The notes: a model not told the origin generated them from the sequence alone. 6,847 nt of DNA from Polaromonas sp. (GCA_023259235.1 JAHFQQ010000191.1:1-6847); one strand, 5' to 3'. Counted from the first letter of the stretch, positions 1 through 5,583 are shown. Made by a program: numbers and translations.

Positions 1-71
1 TGCTGCAGAATTTTTTCCGTCTGCGGCGCACTGAGCAGCGCCATGCGAGCCAGATCAGCCATCCACTGCGG

Positions 72-128
72 GATGATGCGCTGCGCACACCTGACAACGC
101 TTTCAACGGGCTGCCGGACTATCCCTGG
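72..128 (+). other. Probable N-terminal coding extension of the dehalogenase
   Basis: Read in the same frame as the dehalogenase, this stretch gives DDALRTPDNAFNGLPDYPW. That matches the conserved opening of HLD-I enzymes (an LRTPD motif, then a phenylalanine and a Y-P segment) as I remember it from DhlA and DhmA. No ATG, GTG or TTG occurs in this frame between base 3 and base 128. Only CTG codons do (3, 21, 66, 81). ATG codons at 73 and 76 lie one frame away. The gene therefore starts left of the window, uses a CTG, or has lost a base near its start. Confidence 0.65.
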
Positions 129-971
129 ATGCCCAACTACCTGAGCAACCTGCCTTCACTGGCCGGGCTGCGACTGCATTACCTTGACGAAGGCGGACCC
201 GGCGCTGATGGCAAGCCCACCTATTTATGCCTGCACGGCAATCCGTCCTGGAGCTATCTGTATCGCAAGATGATCCCGGTTTTTCTGCAGGCCGGGCATC
301 GGGTGGTGGCGCCTGACCTGATCGGCTTTGGCAAGAGCGACAAACCCAAGAAAGACAGCTTTCATACTTTCAGCGCGCACCGGCAAATCCTTCTTGAGTT
401 CGTTGAGTATCTGGATTTGCGCCATATCGTGCTGGTGGTCCAGGACTGGGGTGGCCTGCTTGGCCTGACGCTGCCCATCGCCGCACCCGGGCGTTACCAC
501 GGCCTGCTCGTCATGAACACCACGCTGGCGTGCGGCGATGCACCGCTGCCTGCCGGTTTTCTGGCCTGGCGCGCCATGTGCGCGAAAAATCCGGAATTTG
601 ATATAGCGCGGCTGTTTGCCCGGGGCAACCCGCACCTGAGCGTTGACGAGTGCGCGGCCTACGAGGCGCCGTTCCCCGACCAAGGCCACCGCGCCGCAAC
701 CCGGGTGTTTCCGGCCATGGTGCCGGAGTTCCCCGATTCCGACGGCGCAGCCATTTCGCGCGAGGCGCGGCAGTTCTGGCGCTCGTGCTGGAGCGGGCAG
801 GCGTTGATGGTCGTCGGCGCGCAGGATCCGGTGCTGGGCGAGCCCGTCATGCGGGCCTTGCAGGCGGATATTCGCAACTGCGGTGAACCGCTGATCCTGC
901 CGCAGGCCGGCCACTTTGTGCCGGAACACGGCGCGGCCCTAGCCGATGATGCGGTGCATTTTTTTCGATAA
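129..971 (+). CDS. Haloalkane dehalogenase, DhlA/DhmA type (HLD-I)
   Basis: Probable cytoplasmic haloalkane dehalogenase, splitting carbon-halogen bonds by hydrolysis to give an alcohol and halide. Numbered from the ATG at 129, the alpha/beta-hydrolase features are all present: HGNPSW (36-41) for the oxyanion region, nucleophile D106 in VVQDWGG, acid D233 in GAQDPVLG and catalytic H262 in QAGHFVPE. The two halide-binding tryptophans expected for HLD-I are W107, next to the nucleophile, and W147 in the cap (FLAW, matching F172-W175 of DhlA as I recall it). The cap is about 10 residues shorter than in DhlA. The ATG at 129 is the first ordinary in-frame start but is probably not the true N-terminus: the frame is open to the left edge and family similarity continues back to about base 72. 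The natural substrate is unknown, and no other dehalogenation gene is nearby. The 3' end overlaps the convergent gluQRS by 33 bases. The family is sure; the start is not. Confidence 0.9.
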   Translation: MPNYLSNLPSLAGLRLHYLDEGGPGADGKPTYLCLHGNPSWSYLYRKMIPVFLQAGHRVVAPDLIGFGKSDKPKKDSFHTFSAHRQILLEFVEYLDLRHIVLVVQDWGGLLGLTLPIAAPGRYHGLLVMNTTLACGDAPLPAGFLAWRAMCAKNPEFDIARLFARGNPHLSVDECAAYEAPFPDQGHRAATRVFPAMVPEFPDSDGAAISREARQFWRSCWSGQALMVVGAQDPVLGEPVMRALQADIRNCGEPLILPQAGHFVPEHGAALADDAVHFFR

Positions 972-1991
972 CGCCGGGAGGCAGGGTGTGTCTGTCGTCG
1001 AGGCAGGCATGTGCCGGGGGTTTGCCCAGAGCATGTTCCACTGCGTGAGCCATCCTGCCAGCGCCAGACTGACCGGCCCTGCCTGGGCGGCAGGCAGCCC
1101 CAGCACCGCGGCGGCCTGGTTCAGGGCTGCCAGCGGCTGTGACGGGTCGAGTGCCCGCGCACTGTTTTGCTTGGAAAGTTTTTCGCCGTTGTCTCCCAGC
1201 ACCAGCGGCACGTGCAGATAGCGCGGTGTGGGCAGACCGAGCGCACGCTGCAGCAGGATTTGCCGGGCGGTGTTGTCGGCCAGGTCCTCGCCGCGCACAA
1301 CGTGCGTGATGTCTTGCGCGGCATCGTCCACCACCACGGCCAGCTGATAGGCCCAGAAACCGTCAGCCCGTCTGAGGACGAAATCGCCCACATCCCGGCT
1401 GACCTGCTGCGCCTGGGCGCCCAGCCTGCGGTCATGCCACACCAGGGCGTGGTCCGCGGCGATCATGGCAGGTGTTTCGGATGCTCCTGATTTGGTAGCT
1501 AACTGTGCATGGCCTGTCTGGGCCATGGCCAGATTTTGTTCATATTCTTCGGTAAAGAATCGCCAGGCGCGCACGCTCTGGCCATGGAGCCCGTGGCGAC
1601 AGGTTCCGGGGTACACCAGCTCGGCATGGCGCGGCCTGGGCTGCCCCGAGGCGGCCAGCGTCCTTTCGATGTCTTGGCGGGTACAGCCGCAAGGGTAGGC
1701 CCAGCCGTCAGCCACCAGTTGATCCAGCGCCTGCTGGTAGAGCGGGCCGCGCTGTGCCTGATAAACCAGTGCTTCGTCGGGCAGCAGGCCGCAGGCTGCC
1801 AACTGCTCCAGGATGGCTTGGTCCGCACCAGGGATGCAGCGCGGCGTGTCCACGTCTTCCAGGCGCACCAGCCACTGACCGCCGTGGGCGCGGGCATCGA
1901 GCCAGCTGGCCAGTGCCGCGACCAGCGAGCCTGCATGCAGCGGGCCGGTTGGCGAGGGTGCGAAGCGGCCTCTATAAAAGCTGGCCGCCAC
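939..1991 (-). CDS. gluQRS: Glutamyl-queuosine tRNA(Asp) synthetase, with an in-frame insertion
   Basis: GluQRS is a truncated glutamyl-tRNA-synthetase paralogue. It activates glutamate with ATP and attaches it to the queuosine base at the wobble position of tRNA-Asp. The Rossmann-fold catalytic core is clear: FAPSPTGPLHAGS (10-22) is the HIGH-type motif, RLED (43-46) follows, and KLSKQN (271-276) is the KMSKS equivalent. A zinc-site pattern is formed by C101, C103, Y127 and C131. The start is GTG at 1991, because an in-frame stop lies seven codons upstream and a GGAG ribosome site is well placed. The protein is 350 residues against about 300 for the E. coli enzyme as I recall it. Much of the excess is an insertion at about 149-181, between the AWRF strand and the WHDRRLG segment. 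The last residues overlap the dehalogenase gene. It follows a flavoprotein gene by 18 bases, probably in one transcript, rather than dksA, its common partner elsewhere. Confidence 0.93.
   Translation of the reverse strand: MAASFYRGRFAPSPTGPLHAGSLVAALASWLDARAHGGQWLVRLEDVDTPRCIPGADQAILEQLAACGLLPDEALVYQAQRGPLYQQALDQLVADGWAYPCGCTRQDIERTLAASGQPRPRHAELVYPGTCRHGLHGQSVRAWRFFTEEYEQNLAMAQTGHAQLATKSGASETPAMIAADHALVWHDRRLGAQAQQVSRDVGDFVLRRADGFWAYQLAVVVDDAAQDITHVVRGEDLADNTARQILLQRALGLPTPRYLHVPLVLGDNGEKLSKQNSARALDPSQPLAALNQAAAVLGLPAAQAGPVSLALAGWLTQWNMLWANPRHMPASTTDTPCLPALSKKMHRIIG
1508..1527. repeat. Inverted repeat inside gluQRS insertion
   Basis: Perfect 7-base arms, CATGGCC (1508-1514) and GGCCATG (1521-1527), flank a 6-base loop. 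They lie inside the part of gluQRS that encodes residues absent from the E. coli homologue. The surrounding bases, about 1482 to 1555, are visibly richer in A and T than the rest of the gene. The arrangement resembles a small palindromic intergenic-type repeat that has become coding; a chance palindrome is the alternative. Confidence 0.4.
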
Positions 1992-1999
1992 GCTTGTTG

Positions 2000-2003
2000 C
2001 TCC
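2000..2003 (-). promoter_or_regulatory. Ribosome binding site deciding the gluQRS GTG start
   Basis: On the minus strand GGAG stands 8 bases before the GTG at 1991. The stop codon of the upstream flavoprotein gene (2010-2012) is in the same frame as gluQRS and rules out any longer start. This supports GTG initiation and translation from a shared transcript. Confidence 0.6.
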
Positions 2004-2009
2004 GCGTAG

Positions 2010-3089
2010 TTAAAGAATCGCCAAGGCCATTTCAAGACCCGAGACAAAGCCGTCTTCCACCCGGTGTCCCAGGCACCAGTCGCCGCAGGCGCCGATTCGG
2101 GATTTTGGGTCCCAGAGATGGGTTTCACCATGAGGTTCGCTGGTCTGGGCATGGCGCCAGCGGTGAACCACGGCGTAGGGCGGCTCCGCGCGAATGCCTG
2201 TGACTTCGGTGAAGGCCTTGAGCAGCTTGGCCGTGACGCGCTCGGCATCGTCTTCAAGATGGCGCTGCGACCATTCTGGGCTGGCCTGGACGGTCCAGCG
2301 CTCGATCGGCTCACGACCCGGTTTGGACGACTCGCGCGCCAGCCAGGCAATGCGGTGGTGCGTGCTGCGCGCCGCGTTCCACTGCGGGCCAAGATGCGAC
2401 AGCGTCGGCTGCACCGCTTGCGGAAATGCCAGCATCAGGGTCCAGCAGGGAGCCACGCTGACGCGGCCGAGTTCGGCCAACAGCACCTTGCCCTGCTGCG
2501 AACTGAGCAGCAGCGCCTGCGCCCGGGGTGAGGGCACGGCCAGCAGCACGGCGTCAAAGCCGGAATACACCCGGTTGCCGGCGCCCGGGCCTTCCGTCTG
2601 CAGTTGCCAGCGCTGCGGGTGCAGCGTGTCGGGCTCGATGCGGATGACTTCAGTTTGCAGCGTCAGGCTACCGGTGGCCTCCAGCGGCGCAGCCCACTGA
2701 CGCACCAGCGCGTCCATGCCCGGCGTGGCGACCCAGTGCGCCTCGCCGGGGGGCGGTGCCGAGGCCACTACACGGCCGGCTTCGTCCAGAATGCGCACGG
2801 TGTTGGCGCTCCACGGCCGCACCAGCCCGGAGGCCGTTGCCAGAGCCTTTTCAAAGCGCGCATCGCGAACGGTGAAATACTGGGTGCCGTGGTCGAAGCC
2901 GCCAAACTCGGTTTGCCGCGTTGCCATGCGGCCGCCAGCAGAGCTGTTTTTCTCGAATACCGTCACGTGGTGACCGGCTTGCGCCAGGGTGCGCGCGCAG
3001 GCGATGCCGGCAATGCCGGCTCCCACCACAGCGATATGGCGTGCCATTGGCGTTTCAGAAGAAGAAGCGGTTCGGGGTTTTTTGGTCAT
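2010..3089 (-). CDS. FAD-dependent oxidoreductase, renalase-like / amine oxidase superfamily
   Basis: A soluble flavoprotein of 359 residues with an N-terminal dinucleotide-binding fold: GAGIAG (23-28, the GxGxxG motif), with acidic E46 ending the second strand, as expected for binding the ribose of FAD. GGRM (52-55) and FDHGTQYF (65-72) are typical of the renalase-like / COG3380 group of the amine oxidase superfamily. A second FAD motif is near the C-terminus, GACGDWCLGHRVEDG (333-347), where D337 would contact the ribityl chain. The substrate cannot be read from the sequence; bacterial relatives include enzymes that act on isomeric forms of reduced nicotinamide nucleotides, but this is not shown here. 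The first 14 residues (charged, serine-rich) may not be translated: M15 (MARHIAVVG) at base 3047 fits the family start better, and neither start has a strong ribosome site. gluQRS follows 18 bases downstream on the same strand. Confidence 0.85.
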   Translation of the reverse strand: MTKKPRTASSSETPMARHIAVVGAGIAGIACARTLAQAGHHVTVFEKNSSAGGRMATRQTEFGGFDHGTQYFTVRDARFEKALATASGLVRPWSANTVRILDEAGRVVASAPPPGEAHWVATPGMDALVRQWAAPLEATGSLTLQTEVIRIEPDTLHPQRWQLQTEGPGAGNRVYSGFDAVLLAVPSPRAQALLLSSQQGKVLLAELGRVSVAPCWTLMLAFPQAVQPTLSHLGPQWNAARSTHHRIAWLARESSKPGREPIERWTVQASPEWSQRHLEDDAERVTAKLLKAFTEVTGIRAEPPYAVVHRWRHAQTSEPHGETHLWDPKSRIGACGDWCLGHRVEDGFVSGLEMALAIL

Positions 3090-3188
3090 GTCTTTGCACT
3101 TTTTGCGGGTTGACTAAGGAGGCCATAAAGGAAAGCCACAAGCACACTCTACACGCAGACGTGGCCGGCAGCCCGCGAGGACCGGAAT

Positions 3189-4145
3189 TTATAACGACTG
3201 TTCACGCTCCAGCAGCGCTTTGCGCGTGGCGGGCTGGCCCAGCTGTTTGAGCCACCACTGCAAGGCGCGCCCGCTGGTGTCATCGCTTGCGCGACGCCAT
3301 GCGTAGCTCAGGGGTATCAGGCGAGCAGCGCGCTGCATCTGCTTTTCCACCAGTCGGCCAGTCTCGATATGGGGCCGCGCAAGGTATTCCGGCAGGAAGC
3401 CCCCGCCGATTCCGCGCAATTGCGCGTGCAGCTTTTCCTGCATGCCAGGCACGGTGAATATGTCTTGTCCGCCAAGCAGTCCGGTTGTCACGCCGTGGCC
3501 CTTTTGCACCGAGTCGGCCACCGCCACGGCGCGGTGCGGCATGAGCATGGCGTCAGTCACGGGTTCCACCGCCTGCGCGAGCGGATGATGGGGTGCCACG
3601 GCATAGACGAAATGAATGGCGCCCAGCGGCTTGCTTTGTATCGATCTGTGCAAGGCAGTTGGCTCCATGGCGACGCCAATGGCCAGATCAGCCTGCCCCG
3701 AAGTGAGGGCCTCCAGGGTGCCCGACAGGGCTTCTTCGCGAATTCTCAGGCGCGTGGGCGGATCCAGCGCGAAAAAGGCCTCGCACAACTCCATCACGGT
3801 GGTGCGCGAAATTACACTGTCAACGGCTACGGTGAGCTCGGGCTCCCAGCCGGTTGCCACGCGCTTGACGCGGTTGGTGATGGCTTCCAGCTCGAGCAGC
3901 AGGCGATTGCCTTCACTCAGGAGTTCCTTGCCCGCCACGGTCAGCCTGGCCTGCCGCGAGGATCGGTCAAACAGCAGCACGTCGAGGGCATCTTCGACCT
4001 GGCGAATACGGTAGGTTAGCGCGCTGGGCACCACGCCGAGTTCGCGCGCAGCCGCGGCCATGCTGCCGGTGCGGTGCACGATCCCGATCAGCCCGATGGT
4101 TTCGGGTGTGAGGGCGTTGCGGACCTGGATGCTGGTGTTCGGCAT
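3189..4145 (-). CDS. LysR-family transcriptional regulator
   Basis: A 318-residue DNA-binding regulator, the usual LysR-type length. The winged helix-turn-helix lies at about 14-73: a helix with GSMAAAARELGVVPSALTYRIRQVE (27-51), then the LF(D)R and LTVAGKELL wing and linker-helix segment. The two-lobed effector-binding domain fills about 100-305 (ELTVAVDS opens the first lobe). It is divergent from the pirin gene across 108 bases, and a palindrome with a LysR box lies seven bases before its ATG. By the normal logic of this family it represses itself and controls the neighbouring pirin gene, with DoxX perhaps included; this is inference. The effector is unknown. No clear ribosome site precedes the ATG, so the exact start is only moderately sure. 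No in-frame alternative near the N-terminus looks better. Confidence 0.92.
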   Translation of the reverse strand: MPNTSIQVRNALTPETIGLIGIVHRTGSMAAAARELGVVPSALTYRIRQVEDALDVLLFDRSSRQARLTVAGKELLSEGNRLLLELEAITNRVKRVATGWEPELTVAVDSVISRTTVMELCEAFFALDPPTRLRIREEALSGTLEALTSGQADLAIGVAMEPTALHRSIQSKPLGAIHFVYAVAPHHPLAQAVEPVTDAMLMPHRAVAVADSVQKGHGVTTGLLGGQDIFTVPGMQEKLHAQLRGIGGGFLPEYLARPHIETGRLVEKQMQRAARLIPLSYAWRRASDDTSGRALQWWLKQLGQPATRKALLEREQSL

Positions 4146-4152
4146 GATGAAG

Positions 4153-4169
4153 ATTCAAATAATTTGAAT
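4153..4169. promoter_or_regulatory. Perfect palindrome with LysR box between lysR and pirin genes
   Basis: ATTCAAAT (4153-4160) and ATTTGAAT (4162-4169) form a perfect 8-base inverted repeat around a single A. Inside it, T4155 to A4167 fits the T-N11-A rule for LysR-type binding sites. Its centre lies about 64 bases before the transcription start predicted for pirin and seven bases before the regulator's own ATG, so bound regulator could both activate pirin and repress itself. The site is AT-rich in GC-rich surroundings. Confidence 0.65.
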
Positions 4170-4189
4170 GATGCCATCAAACCGGCGCA

Positions 4190-4218
4190 ACGACAAAAGC
4201 TTCCCGGGCGCCTACAGT
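4190..4218 (+). promoter_or_regulatory. Possible sigma-70 promoter for pirin
   Basis: ACGACA (4190-4195, 4 of 6 matches to the -35 consensus) and TACAGT (4213-4218, 4 of 6 to the -10 consensus) are separated by 17 bases. Transcription would start near 4225 and give a leader of about 29 bases. The weak boxes fit a promoter that needs an activator, and the LysR palindrome would be centred at about -64. Predicted from sequence only. Confidence 0.35.
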
Positions 4219-4240
4219 TGATGCATTGCAACGCACCTTG

Positions 4241-4247
4241 AAAGGAG
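4241..4247 (+). promoter_or_regulatory. Strong ribosome binding site of pirin
   Basis: AAAGGAG lies 6 bases before the ATG at 4254. It is one of the strongest ribosome sites in the window and fixes this start. Confidence 0.75.
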
Positions 4248-4253
4248 CACCTC

Positions 4254-4955
4254 ATGATCAGCCTCAGAACTTCCGGCGAACGCGGCTATGCCGACCACGG
4301 CTGGCTCAAATCGTTCCATTCCTTCTCCTTTGCGGGTTACCATGATCCCGCGCACATGGGCTTTGGCAACCTGCGCGTCATCAATGAAGACCGGATTGCG
4401 GCAGGCAAGGGTTTTGGCACCCACGGCCACCAGAACATGGAAATCATCAGCTACGTCCTGAGCGGCGAACTGGCGCACAAGGACAGCATGGGCAACGTCA
4501 AGGGCATCCCGCCAGGCGATGTGCAGCGCATGAGCGCCGGCACCGGCGTGCAGCACAGCGAGTTCAACCACGCCGAGGGCCAGGCCACGCATTTGCTGCA
4601 GATATGGATCGAGCCCAACGTGACCGGCATCGCCCCCAGCTACGAGCAAAAGACTTTTTCTGACACCGAAAAGCGCGGCGCCTTGCGCTTGGTCGCGTCG
4701 CCTGACGGTGCGCAAGGCTCGGTGATGATTCATGCCGATGCAAAAATGTATGCGGGTCTGTTTGATGGCGACGAGGCCGTCACGCTGGCGCTGGACCCCC
4801 GGCGCAAGACTTATGTGCACCTGATTCGCGGTCAGCTTGAGGTGAACGGGCGGGTGCTGCATCAAGGCGACGCTGCCAAGCTCGAGTCAGAAAACCAGTT
4901 GCAGCTGGCCCATGGCCAATCGGCAGAAGTACTGGTGTTTGATCTGGCGCCCTGA
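4254..4955 (+). CDS. Pirin family bicupin protein (YhhW-like)
   Basis: A cytoplasmic cupin protein of 233 residues, the length of E. coli YhhW. The N-terminal cupin contains HGHQNMEIISYVLSGELAHKDSMGN and the GDVQRMSAGTGVQHSEFN block. The four metal ligands known for the family are present as H57, H59, H101 and E103, exactly the spacing of YhhW and human pirin. The C-terminal cupin (about 140-233) is the usual degenerate one without ligands. YhhW and human pirin can cleave quercetin with oxygen, but the physiological role of most bacterial pirins is unknown, and regulatory or redox-sensing roles have been proposed. The start is secure: a strong AAAGGAG precedes it. The gene is divergent from a LysR regulator and is followed after 107 bases by a DoxX gene on the same strand. 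A short GC-rich hairpin surrounds its stop codon. Confidence 0.95.
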   Translation: MISLRTSGERGYADHGWLKSFHSFSFAGYHDPAHMGFGNLRVINEDRIAAGKGFGTHGHQNMEIISYVLSGELAHKDSMGNVKGIPPGDVQRMSAGTGVQHSEFNHAEGQATHLLQIWIEPNVTGIAPSYEQKTFSDTEKRGALRLVASPDGAQGSVMIHADAKMYAGLFDGDEAVTLALDPRRKTYVHLIRGQLEVNGRVLHQGDAAKLESENQLQLAHGQSAEVLVFDLAP

Positions 4956-4961
4956 GGCGCC
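4946..4961 (+). other. Hairpin around the pirin stop codon
   Basis: GGCGCC occurs at 4946-4951 and 4956-4961 and is self-complementary, giving a 6-base-pair stem with a 4-base loop, CTGA, that contains the TGA stop (4953-4955). No run of T follows, so it is not a standard terminator. It could lower read-through into doxX or protect the message end. Confidence 0.35.
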
Positions 4962-5051
4962 GTCAGCTTCCGTGCGGGGGATGGCGTTGCTTCATAGTGC
5001 TTGTTTATCCCCGTTCTTTAATCCATCATTTCCCCGTTTACCTTTTTAACC

Positions 5052-5056
5052 AAGGA
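5052..5056 (+). promoter_or_regulatory. Ribosome binding site deciding the DoxX start
   Basis: AAGGA ends 6 bases before the ATG at 5063. The frame stays open upstream to a GTG at 4997, but that start has no ribosome site and would add a 22-residue leader unlike the family. Confidence 0.65.
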
Positions 5057-5062
5057 CTCTTT

Positions 5063-5473
5063 ATGCTTGACTCTCTCAAAAATCCCCTGTCGCTCATAGG
5101 CCGCCTGTTTTTCGTCTTGCTGTTTTTGCCCGCGGGCTGGGGCAAGCTGACAGGCTTTGCCGGCAGTGTCGCCTACACCGCCTCCGGCGGCATTCCCATG
5201 CCCGAGGTCGCAACGGCGGTGGCCCTGGTCATCGAAATCGTTGGTTCATTGGCATTGATTTTTGGTTTTGGTACGCGCTGGGCCGCATTGGCGCTGGCCC
5301 TCTTCACCTTCGTGGCGAGCTTTTTCTTTCACAACTACTGGGCCGTGCCCGACGCGCAGGTCATGGTCACCCAACTCCTCTTTTTCAAGAACATGGGTGT
5401 CGTGGGCGGCTTGCTGACCCTGGCTGCCTGGGGCGCTGGTGCCTGGAGTGTTGACGCCAGGCGCGGCAACTGA
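5063..5473 (+). CDS. DoxX family inner-membrane protein
   Basis: A hydrophobic 136-residue protein of normal DoxX length, with four predicted membrane segments at about 10-24, 47-69, 72-92 and 105-124. The family pattern is visible: the first helix ends in PAGWGKLTGF (23-32), the loop has the GIPMP segment (43-47), the second helix carries E58, the third is followed by a short loop with HNYW (90-93), and the fourth begins FFKNMGVVGG (107-116). DoxX proteins are small quinone- or thiol-linked membrane proteins; in mycobacteria one member joins a redox complex with superoxide dismutase and a thiosulfate sulfurtransferase. The biochemical role here is not known. The start at 5063 has a good ribosome site. 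It lies 107 bases after pirin on the same strand, so it may be co-transcribed, although a separate weak promoter in the gap cannot be excluded. It converges on the egtB-like gene. Confidence 0.9.
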   Translation: MLDSLKNPLSLIGRLFFVLLFLPAGWGKLTGFAGSVAYTASGGIPMPEVATAVALVIEIVGSLALIFGFGTRWAALALALFTFVASFFFHNYWAVPDAQVMVTQLLFFKNMGVVGGLLTLAAWGAGAWSVDARRGN

Positions 5474-5516
5474 ATCGCTTCCTGATCATGTTGCTCAGCG
5501 GTGCCATCACGCAGTT

Positions 5517-5535
5517 GCCCGCTGACGCGGCGGGC
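5517..5535. terminator. GC-rich hairpin between converging doxX and egtB genes
   Basis: GCCCGC (5517-5522) pairs with GCGGGC (5530-5535) over a 7-base loop. It sits in the 110-base gap between two convergent genes, where a bidirectional terminator is expected. Neither side has a proper T-run, so an intrinsic terminator is uncertain. The rest of the gap holds only 3.5 copies of TGCC (5557-5570). Confidence 0.25.
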
Positions 5536-5583
5536 CGGTTTCAGCACAACCGATCTTGCCTGCCTGCCTGGCGCAGCGCTTTT

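Noticed and set aside
225..929. A 234-codon open frame on the minus strand inside the dehalogenase gene
   Set aside because: It is in exact codon register with the dehalogenase, a common artefact in GC-rich genes. Its translation shows no family features, while the plus strand has a full catalytic set.
1499..2392. A 297-codon minus-strand open frame spanning the gluQRS start and the flavoprotein end
   Set aside because: It crosses two genes in a different frame, with a composition rich in Arg, Ser and Trp and no domain. Both genes it overlaps are well supported.
3115..3122. TAAGGAGG, a perfect ribosome-site match on the plus strand
   Set aside because: No start codon lies at a usable distance downstream and no plausible rightward gene follows; it is in the leader of a leftward gene.
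4212..4865. A 217-codon minus-strand frame opposite pirin
   Set aside because: Shadow of the pirin gene, whose four metal ligands and ribosome site are clear on the plus strand.
4997..5062. A longer DoxX start at a GTG
   Set aside because: No ribosome site precedes it, the 22 added residues do not look like the family, and AAGGA is correctly spaced before the ATG at 5063.
5557..5571. TGCC tetranucleotide repeat of about 3.5 copies
   Set aside because: Too few copies to be a convincing phase-variable tract, and it lies outside coding sequence with no clear promoter.
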